Source of the DNA: Bradyrhizobium campsiandrae
GTDB taxonomy: Bacteria; Pseudomonadota; Alphaproteobacteria; Rhizobiales; Xanthobacteraceae
Length of the DNA stretch: 64,000 bases
Reading direction: 5' to 3'
NCBI RefSeq assembly: GCF_014529705.1
Contig: NZ_JAANIH010000004.1
Location: 62,001-126,000 of the forward strand
A program made the translations under genes and the position numbers. Positions 16,900 to 26,076 of the stretch are shown here, in pieces (positions within the stretch are counted from its first letter, which is position 1; each line of letters begins with the position of its first letter). The notes beneath the pieces are model-generated. The model was not told where the DNA came from, made no database searches, and saw only the letters and a program-made list of their open reading frames with translations.

Positions 16900-16920
16900 T
16901 TGATGCAGGTCTGCTTGAAC
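16900..16920 (+). promoter_or_regulatory. Half-site TTGATGCAG followed by CTTGAAC
   Basis: TTGATGCAG at 16900-16908 and CTTGAAC at 16914-16920 lie 50-70 bases before the LLM monooxygenase start. The same two words occur in the same order at 7298-7306 and 7308-7314, ahead of the TauD-like operon. The spacing differs by four bases, so this is suggestive only. Confidence 0.35.
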
Positions 16921-16972
16921 TTGCGCCAGCGATTGGCGAGAACGCCCAAAGTCGAGAGAACTACGGGAGAGC

Positions 16973-18067
16973 ATGATGACGGCTGCACCTCTTCGCTTCG
17001 GCATCTGGGCCCTGGTGCACGGGCCCCGCGCCGCGCATCAGGACCCGGAAGAGCCCTATGATGCGTCCTGGGAGCGCAATCGTGATCTCATTCTTGCCGC
17101 CGAGGAGCTCGGCTACGATTCGACGCTGATCGCGCAGCACACGATCAATCCGCATCAGGAGGATCTCGATCAACTCGAAGCCTGGAGCGCTGCTGCAGCG
17201 ATTGCGGCGCTGACCAGGCGCATCGAGATTATCGCCGCGATCAAGCCGTATCTCTATCACCCCGTGGTGCTGGCGAAACTCGCACTTGGCATCGAGAACA
17301 TCAGTCGCGGCCGGTTTGCGATCAATCTGGTCAATGCCTGGAATCGTCCGGAGCTCGAGAAGGCGGGAATCGGCTTTCCCGAGCACGATGCGCGCTATGC
17401 TTACGGCAAGGAGTGGATCTCCGTCGTGTCCCGTCTGATGGAGGGCGAGCGCCTCAATTTCAGCGGCGATCACTTCAACGTCACGGACTATGCGCTGCGG
17501 CCGACCAGCCTCTACCGTAAGCGCCCGGCCATCTATGTCGGCGGGGAATCCGAGCCCGCGCGCGATCTAGTCGCCGGCCATGGCGATGTCTGGTTCATCA
17601 ACGGCCAGCCGCTCGACGACGTTGCCGGCCTGATCGCCGATGTCGCGGCCCGGCCGCGCGGTTCGGCGCCGCCATTGCGCTTCGGTTTGTCCGCCTTTGT
17701 CGTCGCACGCGAGACCCGGGAGCAGGCGCAAGTCGCCTATGAGCGGCTGCTCAGCCTTGCGGCCAAGGATGCGCCGATGAAGGCGATCCAGAAGCAGAAC
17801 ACAGACCCGAAGGTCGTGATGATGCAGACCATGCAGAAGACGCCGCGGGTCGGCAGCAATGGTGGCACGGCCGCGGGCCTGGTCGGCAGTTACGACGAGG
17901 TCGCGGCGCGCATCGCGGCGTTCCATGCCGCCGGTATCGAACTGTTCATGTTGCAATTCCAGCCTTTCGAGGCGGAGATGCGGCGTTTTGCGGAGGAGAT
18001 CATCCCCCGTGTCCGGGCCAGGCAATCGGCTGGGCCTGCTGCGAAGTTGGCCGATGCCGTAGGATAG
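16973..18067 (+). CDS. LLM-class FMN-dependent monooxygenase, SsuD/SfnG-like
   Basis: The 364-residue enzyme is a luciferase-like monooxygenase: LRFGIWALVHGP at the start, YDSTLIAQHTINPHQEDLDQ, IEIIAAIKPYLYHPVVLAKL and the SRGRFAINLVNAWNRPE segment. Alkanesulfonate (SsuD) and dimethylsulfone (SfnG) monooxygenases have this length and architecture; they use FMNH2 and O2 to release sulfite or sulfinate. Two adjacent ATGs (16973 and 16976) follow GGGAGAG, and the second has the better spacing. It is transcribed divergently from the sulfonate operon whose flavin reductase could supply its cofactor. Substrate is unproven. Confidence 0.88.
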   Translation: MMTAAPLRFGIWALVHGPRAAHQDPEEPYDASWERNRDLILAAEELGYDSTLIAQHTINPHQEDLDQLEAWSAAAAIAALTRRIEIIAAIKPYLYHPVVLAKLALGIENISRGRFAINLVNAWNRPELEKAGIGFPEHDARYAYGKEWISVVSRLMEGERLNFSGDHFNVTDYALRPTSLYRKRPAIYVGGESEPARDLVAGHGDVWFINGQPLDDVAGLIADVAARPRGSAPPLRFGLSAFVVARETREQAQVAYERLLSLAAKDAPMKAIQKQNTDPKVVMMQTMQKTPRVGSNGGTAAGLVGSYDEVAARIAAFHAAGIELFMLQFQPFEAEMRRFAEEIIPRVRARQSAGPAAKLADAVG

Positions 18068-18080
18068 ACGGTGGCGACGT

Positions 18081-19421
18081 TCAGGCCGAGGCGACTGCCG
18101 GCGGTCGCTTCGCATAGCGGCTCGCTGGCCGAGGCAGTCCGAAATGGTCGCGCAACGTCGTGCCCGTATACTCGGTCCGGAACAGTCCGCGCTTCTGCAG
18201 GATCGGCACCACGTTGTCAACGAAGGTCTCGAGCCCCGTGGGCAGAACGTCCGGCATCAGGTTGAAGCCGTCGGCGGCACCGGCCTTGAACCAGGCCTCG
18301 ATATCGTCTGCGATCTGCTCGGGCGTGCCCACGATGATGCGATGGCCAACGCCGCCGCCGAGCGCGCGGATCAACTGACGAACGGTGAGGTTGCCGCGGC
18401 GGGCGATGTTCACGGTGCCCTGGAACATGGTGTGGTTGGCGTTTGCCGGAAGCGGCAACGGATCGGGCAGCGGCTTGTCGAGCTCGAGCAAAGCAGGATC
18501 GATCTGAAGCGTACCGGCGAGACGCGCCAGGCTGTATTCGATCGGGACCAGCTCCCAAAGCTCGTCCTGTCGCCGCTTCGCCTCGGCCTCCGTGCTGCCG
18601 ATGACCGTGGCAAGCCCGGGGAGGGTGACGATGGAATCACCGGAACGCCCGTAAGCTGCGGCGCGCGCACGCAGGTCGCGCGCGTAGGCGACACCTTCCT
18701 CGATCGACTGCGCCAGCGTGAACACGGCTTCCGCATAGGCGGCCGCGAAATCACGTCCGTCATTGGAGCCGCCGGCCTGCACCGTGACAGGACGTCCCTG
18801 CGGCGAGCGTGGGACATTCAGCGGTCCGGCCACCGTATAATGCGGGCCGCGATGCGCGATCGGGTGCACCTTCGACGTATCGACAAATCGCGCACTCGCC
18901 TTGTCGCCGACAAAGGCGTCGTCCTCCCAACTGTCGAACAGCGCATGGACGACCTCCGTGAATTCCTTGGCGCGCTCATAGCGGGCCTTATGCTCCAGCG
19001 CGCCGGAGAGGCCGAAATTGCGGCTTGACGCGGCATCTGCGGTCGTGACGGCGTTCCATCCCGAGCGACCACCACTGGCGTGATCAAGGGACACGAAGCG
19101 GCGTGCGATGTTGTAGGGCTCGTTGTAGGTCGTCGAGACCGTCCCGATCAGTCCGATATGCGTGGTTGCGGCTGCCACAGTCGCCAAGATGATGGTCGGC
19201 TCCAGCGACGTGAACGACCGGTAGTCGATACGGTCGTTCACGGCAGGCGAATCCGCCAGAAAGATCGCGTCGAGCTTTCCACGCTCGGCAATCTGCGCCA
19301 CCCGCACGTAATGACCGAGATCAAAGAATGCGCGCGGATCACTGTCGGGCAGGCGCCAGGCCGACGGATAGACGCCGGAGTGAAGCAGGTTGACGTTCAG
19401 GTGTAGTTGGCGTGGCGACAT
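18081..19421 (-). CDS. NtaA/SnaA/DszA-family flavin-dependent monooxygenase (second copy)
   Basis: The 446-residue protein is close in layout to the enzyme at 3131-4474: FDLGHYVRVAQIAERGKLDAIF (read around residue 40), NEPYNIARRFVSLDHASGGRSGWN, NFGLSGALEHKARYERAKEF, and the C-terminal GTPEQIADDIEAWFKAGAADGFN. Start ATG 19421 follows CCGGAA; a TTG at 19463 would add 14 residues. It converges on the LLM monooxygenase and stands alone on the minus strand, upstream-facing an oligopeptide-type transporter. An organosulfur or chelate substrate imported by a neighbour is likely but cannot be named. Confidence 0.9.
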   Translation of the reverse strand: MSPRQLHLNVNLLHSGVYPSAWRLPDSDPRAFFDLGHYVRVAQIAERGKLDAIFLADSPAVNDRIDYRSFTSLEPTIILATVAAATTHIGLIGTVSTTYNEPYNIARRFVSLDHASGGRSGWNAVTTADAASSRNFGLSGALEHKARYERAKEFTEVVHALFDSWEDDAFVGDKASARFVDTSKVHPIAHRGPHYTVAGPLNVPRSPQGRPVTVQAGGSNDGRDFAAAYAEAVFTLAQSIEEGVAYARDLRARAAAYGRSGDSIVTLPGLATVIGSTEAEAKRRQDELWELVPIEYSLARLAGTLQIDPALLELDKPLPDPLPLPANANHTMFQGTVNIARRGNLTVRQLIRALGGGVGHRIIVGTPEQIADDIEAWFKAGAADGFNLMPDVLPTGLETFVDNVVPILQKRGLFRTEYTGTTLRDHFGLPRPASRYAKRPPAVASA

Positions 19422-19742
19422 GGGAATTCCGGAGTCAGCGTGTTGTCGGGACGTGATGCGCAATCGGCGTGCAGCATCGAATTGTTCGATTGGCCTTCGA
19501 TGTCGTCGATTTCATCCATCGTCGGCGTGCGTGCTCGAATAATTTTTCAAACTTCATTCTCGGACATCGTCGCGACCGTTTGCGTGTTGCGTTTGCGTGC
19601 GACGCCGAATTACATCGCGATGCGATGAGAAATAACGCCTGGTGCGGATCGGATGAAGTGCAAACGCACGTCACTGCTCAATTGGTGATGTTCGATGCGT
19701 TGATTGCGCAGGCAGTAGCAGAAACGAGCGCAGGTGACGCGG
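19422..19742. other. Divergent intergenic region, AT-rich relative to surroundings
   Basis: About 320 bases lie between the NtaA-type gene and the oligopeptide-type binding protein, both transcribed outward. The middle (AATAATTTTTCAAACTT near 19536) is visibly richer in A+T than the flanks and probably holds the promoters. No gene or structured element is supported. Short ORFs in both strands look random. Confidence 0.4.
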
Positions 19743-21353
19743 ATGAAGAAGAATAATTTGCTGATGGGCGGCGTGGCGATTGCCCTGCTTGCGACGAGTG
19801 CGGCGAACGCTGACGACAAGCCAGTCTCTGGTGGTGCGCTGCGCTGGGGCGTGACGACCGAGCCGGCCTGCTTTGATCCGCATTACGCTTCGCAACAGGC
19901 TGCGTTCTTCGTTGCCCGCAACTACATCGACTCGCTGATTGCGAAGAAGACGGACGGAACCTTCGCGCCGTGGCTTGCGACCGAGTGGTCGATCTCGGAG
20001 GACGGCAAGGAATACACTTACAAGCTTAGGGAAGACGTCGTCTTCCACGACGGCGAGAAGTTCGATGCCGCCGCAGTCAAGGCCAATTACGACTTCGTCA
20101 AGAAGCCCGAGAACGCCGTTACCGCCGTCTCGCTGCTCCAGGCTTACGATCATGCCGAGGTGGTGTCGCCCTATGTGATCAAGCTGGTGCTGTCGACCCC
20201 GGATTCGAGCTTCCTGGAATCCACGTCCAATGTGAAGCTCGGCCTGATCTCGCCGAAATCGCTGGCGAAGGGCGATCTCTGCGGCGGCGGGCGCGCACTG
20301 GCCGGCACCGGGCCGTTCGTGTTCGAGAACTACACGCGGGGCCAGTCCGCGGTATTCGCGCGCAATGTGGGGTACAATTGGGGGCCCGGCAATGCCGCGC
20401 ATAGCGGTCCCGCGTATCTCGACCGCGTGACGTTCCGCTTCCTGCCGGAATATGCCGTACGGACCGGCGCATTGACGTCGGGGCAGGTGGATCTGATCGA
20501 GGGGGTGCAGCCGACCGACGCGCCACTGTTCGCGGAACAGCCCGGCTTCAAGCTGCTGACCGGCCCGTCCGGTGCCAGCACCTCCTTCACGTTCAATATC
20601 AATTACACACGGCCGCCGGCGGATGACGTTCGCGTCCGCCGTGCGCTGCGGGACGGGTTCGATCTCGAGCCGATCGTGAAGCAGGTCTATCTCGGCACCG
20701 TGCCGCGGGCCTGGTCGATCATCGGCCCGGCCAATCCGGCCTACAACAAGGCGCTGGTCGGCTCATGGGGCAACGACATCGCCGGCGCCAACAAGCTGCT
20801 GGATGAGGCTGGCTGGACCGGCCGCGATTCCGAGGGCTTCCGCACCAAGGACGGCAAGCGTCTCTCGATCGAGGTCGGCTATCCCCAGCCCTATGTGCGC
20901 GACAATCGCGACATCCTGATCCAGGGCGTCCAGGCGGCGCTGCGCAAGAACGTCGGTCTCGATCTCAATCTGCGACTGATTACGGCGGGCGAATATGCCA
21001 AGAACAACGCCAACGGGACCTGGGCGATCTATCCCAACACCGATAATCCGTCGGATCCCGCGCGTGAGCTCTGGGACATGCTGGGATCGAAGGGCTTCCT
21101 CTATTCCAACATTCCCAATCCTGACCAGGAGATCACCAGCCAGATTGACGAATCCCTGCGGACGACCGACCCGGTCCGCAAGCGGCAACTCACCGACGCG
21201 ATCCAGAAGCGCGGCGTCGACCAGGCCTTCATCGTGCCGCTGTTCGCGCCGAGCTGGTTCCTGGCGGCGAAGAGCAACGTCAACGGTCTGGGCTTCGAGG
21301 CTGGCCTCGATTCGCCCTCCAGCGCTTATGACTTCTGGATCGCGAAGAAGTAG
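19743..21353 (+). CDS. ABC transporter substrate-binding protein, family 5 (oligopeptide/dipeptide type)
   Basis: The 536-residue protein has a signal peptide ending near Ala-22 and the SBP_bac_5 fold: GALRWGVTTEPACFDPHYAS, LATEWSISEDGKEYTYKLRED, VFHDGEKFDAAAVKANYDF and the C-terminal SSAYDFWIAKK ending. These proteins bind di- or oligopeptides, glutathione, nickel or opines. ATG 19743 is preferred over GTG 19734 because AGG lies at a suitable distance. It heads a four-gene transporter operon with overlapping junctions. Given the neighbours, a sulfur-containing peptide such as glutathione is a reasonable guess, but nothing in the sequence proves it. Confidence 0.9.
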   Translation: MKKNNLLMGGVAIALLATSAANADDKPVSGGALRWGVTTEPACFDPHYASQQAAFFVARNYIDSLIAKKTDGTFAPWLATEWSISEDGKEYTYKLREDVVFHDGEKFDAAAVKANYDFVKKPENAVTAVSLLQAYDHAEVVSPYVIKLVLSTPDSSFLESTSNVKLGLISPKSLAKGDLCGGGRALAGTGPFVFENYTRGQSAVFARNVGYNWGPGNAAHSGPAYLDRVTFRFLPEYAVRTGALTSGQVDLIEGVQPTDAPLFAEQPGFKLLTGPSGASTSFTFNINYTRPPADDVRVRRALRDGFDLEPIVKQVYLGTVPRAWSIIGPANPAYNKALVGSWGNDIAGANKLLDEAGWTGRDSEGFRTKDGKRLSIEVGYPQPYVRDNRDILIQGVQAALRKNVGLDLNLRLITAGEYAKNNANGTWAIYPNTDNPSDPARELWDMLGSKGFLYSNIPNPDQEITSQIDESLRTTDPVRKRQLTDAIQKRGVDQAFIVPLFAPSWFLAAKSNVNGLGFEAGLDSPSSAYDFWIAKK

Positions 21354-21356
21354 CCG

Positions 21357-22274
21357 ATGTGGTCCCGCATCATCTCCAGGCTGCTCACCAGCCTGGTGGT
21401 GGCCTGGGCGAGCGTGACAGCGACGTTTCTGGCGTTGCACGCCTTGCCCGGCCGCATTCAGGATATCCTCGCAGGCGACGTCGAATATCCCGGCCTGCGC
21501 GAGGCGATCGCGGCCGAATGGGGCCTCGATCAGAGCTTGCCAATGCAATATTTCGAGTTCCTGTCCCGAATCCTTCGCGGCGATTTCGGCACGTCCTATG
21601 TGCTGCGCCAGCCGGTGATCGAAGTGGTGGGGTCGCAACTTCTGCCGACTGTCGAGCTCGCGCTGACCGCCGGCGTGCTGGCGATCGTGATTGCGGGCCT
21701 CATCGCACTGCTGACGGCGGGGCGAGGGCGCCTCTCGCGCGAGCTGGCCTCGTTCGTCGAACTGGTGTTCGCCTCGACGCCGGTGTTCTGGCTCGGCATC
21801 CTCCTGCTGATGGCGTTCTCGTTCAATCTACGCTGGTTCCCTGTGTCGGGCGCGGAAGGGTGGAGTTCTCTGGTCCTGCCGGCGATCACTTTGGCGCTGC
21901 CGACCGCCGGCCTGCTGACGCAGGTGCTGCGCGAGGCGATGGAGAAGACGCTCGATCAGCCGTTCGTGACGACAGTGCGGTCACGCGGCGTCGGGGAGTT
22001 CATCATCCGCTGGCGGCACGTGCTGCGGCACGCTCTCTTGCCGGCGGTGACGCTAGGTGGCTGGCTGATCGGCGGGCTGCTCGGCGGTGCTGTCATCACC
22101 GAGAAGGTCTTCGGCCGGCCGGGCCTTGGCACCGTCACACTCGGTGCGGTGTTGACCCATGACGTGCCTGTCGTGCTCACGGTCGTACTGCTCGCCGCCT
22201 TCATCCATGTCGCGGCGTCTACGGTGCTCGACATTCTCTATGTGCTGATCGATCCGAGATTGAGGGCCCAATGA
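21357..22274 (+). CDS. ABC transporter permease, DppB type
   Basis: The 305-residue membrane protein begins MWSRIISRLLTSLVVAWAS and has six predicted helices. DppB-type features are a first helix followed by a long periplasmic loop (QDILAGDVEYPGLREAIAAE) and the EAA loop VRSRGVGEFIIRWRHVLRHA near residue 210. It starts three bases after the stop of the binding-protein gene and overlaps the next permease by four bases. It forms a heterodimeric channel with the DppC-type permease. Confidence 0.93.
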   Translation: MWSRIISRLLTSLVVAWASVTATFLALHALPGRIQDILAGDVEYPGLREAIAAEWGLDQSLPMQYFEFLSRILRGDFGTSYVLRQPVIEVVGSQLLPTVELALTAGVLAIVIAGLIALLTAGRGRLSRELASFVELVFASTPVFWLGILLLMAFSFNLRWFPVSGAEGWSSLVLPAITLALPTAGLLTQVLREAMEKTLDQPFVTTVRSRGVGEFIIRWRHVLRHALLPAVTLGGWLIGGLLGGAVITEKVFGRPGLGTVTLGAVLTHDVPVVLTVVLLAAFIHVAASTVLDILYVLIDPRLRAQ

Positions 22275-23185
22275 CCGCGCCGTCCCATCGCGCCTTCGAT
22301 ACGGCCGTGCCGCTCGACGTGCCGGAAGACCTCGCTGGCTTCGAGACGCCGCATCCTTCAGCCACCATCGGTGGTCCCCGCCGCGTGCGGCTTGGGCTCA
22401 TTCTGTCCGGCGTCTTCGTCGCGTTCCTGATTGCGGCGTCGATCGCGCCTTCGCTGTTTACCCACTTCGACCCGCTCGTCGGCGATTTCAGCGAGGGCTT
22501 GAAGCCGCCGGGCTGGGCGCATCTGTTCGGAACCGATCGGCTCGGCCGCGACGTCTTCGCGCGAACCGTCTTCGGTACGCGATATTCCCTCCTGATCGGG
22601 TTCGGCGGCGTTGCGGTCGGGCTCGGCGCCGGCATCGTCCTCGGCATCATCGCCGGTCAACGCAATCGCATTCTGGACGAGGCGGTGTCGCGCCTGTTCG
22701 ACATGCTGTCCTCATTTCCCGGCGTGCTGCTCGCCATGTTGATCGTAACCTTCCTCGGCCAGGGCATGCTGAACATCGCTATCGCGGTCGGCATCGCCGG
22801 CATCCCGAAATTCGGCCGCGTGGTGCGGGCGCAGACCCAACTGATCCGAGACGCAGACTATGTGACGCAGGCGGCGATCTACGGATTGAGCCGCTGGCAG
22901 GTCTTCATCCGACACGTGCTCCCCAACGTGCTCGTCGCCATTCCGATCATCGCCACCGTCTATATCGGCTCTACAATCCTGATCGTATCGGGGTTGAGCT
23001 TCCTCGGGCTCGGCCCGCAACCGCCGACGCCGGAATGGGGCGTGATGCTGGCTGAAAGTCGAGACGTGCTGCGGGTTGCTTGGTGGCCCGGCGTGTTTCC
23101 GGGCCTTGCCATCACGGCGACCGTGATTGCCTTCAGCGTCATCGGCAACCATCTGCAACAGAGATTTGAAGGGCGGCTCGCATGA
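22271..23185 (+). CDS. ABC transporter permease, DppC type
   Basis: The 304-residue protein has the extended cytoplasmic N-terminus of about 45 residues and GTDRLGRDVFARTVFGTRYS signature typical of DppC/OppC permeases, followed by the EAA region IYGLSRWQVFIRHVLPNVL near residue 208. Start and stop overlap neighbouring genes by four bases each (ATGA), showing a tightly coupled operon. It pairs with the DppB-type permease. Confidence 0.93.
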   Translation: MTAPSHRAFDTAVPLDVPEDLAGFETPHPSATIGGPRRVRLGLILSGVFVAFLIAASIAPSLFTHFDPLVGDFSEGLKPPGWAHLFGTDRLGRDVFARTVFGTRYSLLIGFGGVAVGLGAGIVLGIIAGQRNRILDEAVSRLFDMLSSFPGVLLAMLIVTFLGQGMLNIAIAVGIAGIPKFGRVVRAQTQLIRDADYVTQAAIYGLSRWQVFIRHVLPNVLVAIPIIATVYIGSTILIVSGLSFLGLGPQPPTPEWGVMLAESRDVLRVAWWPGVFPGLAITATVIAFSVIGNHLQQRFEGRLA

Positions 23186-24903
23186 GTAGCGTCTGGTCGC
23201 AGAAAGATCGGGTGGCGCCGATCGTCGAGGTCCGGGGGCTGAGCATCGGCTTTGCGGGCGCCAATGGCGGCAAGCCGATTGTGACCGATTTCGATCTCAC
23301 GGTCAGTCCCGGCGAATGCGTTGCGCTGGTCGGTGAGTCCGGCTCGGGCAAGAGCATCACCGCGCGCAGCCTGCTCAACCTTGCCGGCGAGGGCGCGCGG
23401 ACCGCCGCGCACCCGTTCGAGATCATGGGGCGCGACGCGCGCAGCTTCGGCGAAGCCGACTGGCGCAAGCTGCGTGGAACCGTGACGGGGCTGGTCATGC
23501 AGGATGCCCTGGTCTCGCTCGATCCCCTGCGGACGATCGGCCAGGAGGTCGCCGAGGTGATCTCGAGCCATCGTATCCTCACCGATCCCGGCGCGATCCG
23601 CGACCGGACGCTGGAAACGCTCGGCAAGGTCGGCATCCCCAACCCGGCCGATCGCGCCTTGCAATATGCACATCAATTGTCGGGCGGCCTGCGCCAACGT
23701 GCGCTGATCGCCTCCGCAATTGCGGCCGATCCCGATCTGATCATCGCGGACGAGCCGACGACCTCACTCGACGTCACCGTCCAGGCTCAGGTCCTCCAGG
23801 TCCTGGCCGAGAGGATCCGCGAGGGGGCGGGCCTCCTGCTGATCAGCCATGATCTCGCCGTGGTCGCCGGCATCGCCGACCGTGTCATCGTGATGCGCAA
23901 CGGCAGAGTGGTCGACAGCGGACCCACTCGTGACGTCCTCACCCATCCGCGCCATCCCTATACGCGGCAGTTGATCGCAGCGGTTCCGTCCGGGCAGTCG
24001 CGCGGATCCAGGCTCGCATCAGCGAGGTTCGAGCCGGGTGCTGTTGATACGACGGCGCTCGCTATCGTGCGCGAGCCTCTGCCTCAGCGTCAGGCCGCAG
24101 GTGCGGTCGTGCTCGAGGTCGAAGGCATCGCAAAGAGCTTCACCGCGCCGAAGGCCGTCGGGCGTACGAAGTCGGTGGTCCTGCAGGACATCAGCTTTGA
24201 CGTCCGGGCAGGCGAGGTCGTCGGCATCGTCGGCGAGTCCGGCTCCGGAAAATCCACCTGCGCCAAGATCGTGCTGGGGCTGCTGCCTCCCGACGAGGGC
24301 GAGGTACGATTGCTCGGGGAGCCCTGGTCGTCGGTTGCGGAGGCGGGCCGCCGCAGGCTGCGCCGCAAGCTGCAATACATCCCGCAGGACGCGCTCAGCA
24401 GCTTCGATCCGCGCTATCGCGTCAAAGACATTGTCGCGGAAAATCTTCCTGGCTCCGGCAGCCGCGGTGCACGGCGGGAGCGGATCGTGTCACTGCTCGA
24501 CCTGGTCGGGCTGAATGCCGATTATCTCGACCGCCTGCCGCGATCGCTCTCCGGCGGCCAGCGTCAGCGGGTGTCGATCGCGCGCGCGCTGGCGGCGGAG
24601 CCCTCCATCATCGTCTGCGACGAGCCGGTCTCAGCGCTCGACATCTGCATCCAGGCCCAGGTCCTCGATCTCCTGGCCGAACTCCAATCGCGCCTCGGGA
24701 CGGCGTTGCTCTTCATCTCGCATGACCTCGGTGTCATCGAGCATTTGTGCGACCGCGTGCTGGTGTTCCAGAACGGCCGCATCGTCGAGCAGGGCGCCAC
24801 TGAGGACGTGCTCGGGCGCCCGCAGCACGCCTACACAAAGAGCCTGCTGGCCTCCGTGCCGGATATTCAGCGTGGCTTGCGTGCAGACGTTGCAGCGGCT
24901 TGA
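23182..24903 (+). CDS. Fused dual ABC ATPase, DppD-DppF type
   Basis: The 573-residue protein contains two full ATPase modules. The first has Walker A GESGSGKS near residue 52, signature [13 protein letters not shown] and Walker [13 protein letters not shown]; the second has GESGSGKST near residue 353, [15 protein letters not shown] and [12 protein letters not shown]. Both carry the oligopeptide-family insertion after the switch region. The fusion replaces separate DppD and DppF proteins and is common in GsiA-like and related importers. It closes the operon. Confidence 0.93.
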   Translation: MSSVWSQKDRVAPIVEVRGLSIGFAGANGGKPIVTDFDLTVSPGECVALVGESGSGKSITARSLLNLAGEGARTAAHPFEIMGRDARSFGEADWRKLRGTVTGLVMQDALVSLDPLRTIGQEVAEVISSHRILTDPGAIRDRTLETLGKVGIPNPADRALQYAHQLSGGLRQRALIASAIAADPDLIIADEPTTSLDVTVQAQVLQVLAERIREGAGLLLISHDLAVVAGIADRVIVMRNGRVVDSGPTRDVLTHPRHPYTRQLIAAVPSGQSRGSRLASARFEPGAVDTTALAIVREPLPQRQAAGAVVLEVEGIAKSFTAPKAVGRTKSVVLQDISFDVRAGEVVGIVGESGSGKSTCAKIVLGLLPPDEGEVRLLGEPWSSVAEAGRRRLRRKLQYIPQDALSSFDPRYRVKDIVAENLPGSGSRGARRERIVSLLDLVGLNADYLDRLPRSLSGGQRQRVSIARALAAEPSIIVCDEPVSALDICIQAQVLDLLAELQSRLGTALLFISHDLGVIEHLCDRVLVFQNGRIVEQGATEDVLGRPQHAYTKSLLASVPDIQRGLRADVAAA

Positions 24904-24911
24904 GCCAGAGA

Positions 24912-25877
24912 TCAGGACCCCTTTGGGGTCCAGATCTTGATGGCCGTGGTATCGATCTTCACCGGGATCAGCCCCTCGGCATGGAACGCATCGGAAATGC
25001 GCTGTTGCTCCGATAGGCCCGGACCGGTGACGGCGCCCACCTGGTAGGAGCGATGGCTGTTCGCTTCCTCGACGGTTGCCGCGTCGATGCCCCAAAGCCC
25101 GGCAAGCAGTGTGGCAGCGTCCTTCGGCTGCTGCTTCAGCCATTTCCCGGTCGCGGCGAGCTTGGCGAAGATCACGTTGAGGACCTGATCGTGCCTATCC
25201 GCATAGGCGGCCGAAGCGAGGTAGTAGCGCTTGTAGCTTGCAAGGCCGTTGCTGCCGTCCGACAGGATGCTGCCTTTGGTCTGGTGCAAGGCGCTGGTCA
25301 GGAACGGATCCCAGGCAACCCAGGCATCGACATTGTTGCTGACAAAAGCCGCGCGGCCGTCGGCCGGCGTTAGATAGGCGGGCGTGATATCCTTGAAGCT
25401 GAGCCCGGATTTCGCCAGCGCCGCGAGCAGCAGATAGTGGCTGCCGGCGCCTTTGGTGACGGCAATCTTCTTGCCCTTGAGATCTGCGATGGTCTTGATG
25501 GCTGACGATTGCGGAATGACGATCGCCTGCGCGGCGGGCGATGCGGCTTCCTCTGCGACATAGGCGAGCTTGGCGCCGGCCGCCTGGGCGAAAATCGGCA
25601 CGGTGTCGGCAACGTCGGCGCCGAAATCGATGCTGCCGATATTGATAGCTTCCAGCAATGGTAAGCCGCTGGTGAATTCGTGCCAGGAGACGGTGATGCC
25701 GAGCGGCGCCAGCGCCTTCTCGAGCTCTCCGTTCGTCTTCAGGATGGCCGTGAGCGTCGAAGACTTCTGGTAGCCGATGCGGAGCTCTTCGGACATCGCC
25801 GGCTGGATGAACGCCATGGCGAAGAGACCGAGCGCAGCCGCGGCGAAGGCCCGCAAGCGCAATGATAAATAATGCAT
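24912..25877 (-). CDS. Orphan sulfonate-type ABC substrate-binding protein
   Basis: The 321-residue protein has a signal peptide (start MHYLSLRLRAF, cleavage likely after Ala-28) and an SsuA-like body: LRIGYQKSSTLTAILKTNG, ISVSWHEFTSG-like VSWHEFTSGLPLLEAINIGS and the KIAVTKGAGSHYLLLAAL motif. These match aliphatic sulfonate binding proteins closely. I chose ATG 25877 at the start of the signal; the frame is open to 25964. No permease or ATPase gene adjoins it: downstream is the convergent oligopeptide ATPase. It may share the SsuB/SsuC proteins encoded at 15-17 kb or 38-40 kb. Confidence 0.87.
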   Translation of the reverse strand: MHYLSLRLRAFAAAALGLFAMAFIQPAMSEELRIGYQKSSTLTAILKTNGELEKALAPLGITVSWHEFTSGLPLLEAINIGSIDFGADVADTVPIFAQAAGAKLAYVAEEAASPAAQAIVIPQSSAIKTIADLKGKKIAVTKGAGSHYLLLAALAKSGLSFKDITPAYLTPADGRAAFVSNNVDAWVAWDPFLTSALHQTKGSILSDGSNGLASYKRYYLASAAYADRHDQVLNVIFAKLAATGKWLKQQPKDAATLLAGLWGIDAATVEEANSHRSYQVGAVTGPGLSEQQRISDAFHAEGLIPVKIDTTAIKIWTPKGS

Positions 25878-25983
25878 TTCAAAGATCCCGTCTGCCTTGC
25901 CGTCTCGACCACTCTTTGGGGAGACCGGCGTCGCAATGTGCCGATGATCGAGGTGGCTTGGCAATTTCGGAATATGACGCGGA

Positions 25984-26028
25984 GGGAAGCGAATATTCTC
26001 TCATGCGCCGCAAATTGAGAATGGAGTT
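25984..26028. promoter_or_regulatory. AT-rich inverted repeats upstream of orphan sulfonate binding protein
   Basis: GAATATTC lies near 25990, and the pair ATTCTC / GAGAAT encloses about 16 bases just after it. They lie about 110-150 bases upstream of the start codon at 25877 on the minus strand. The position suits promoter or operator elements, but no factor can be named. Confidence 0.3.
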
Positions 26029-26076
26029 CTGCGCCGCGTGATAGTTCGCGCGCAGGACCCGACGCGCGAACGGCAG

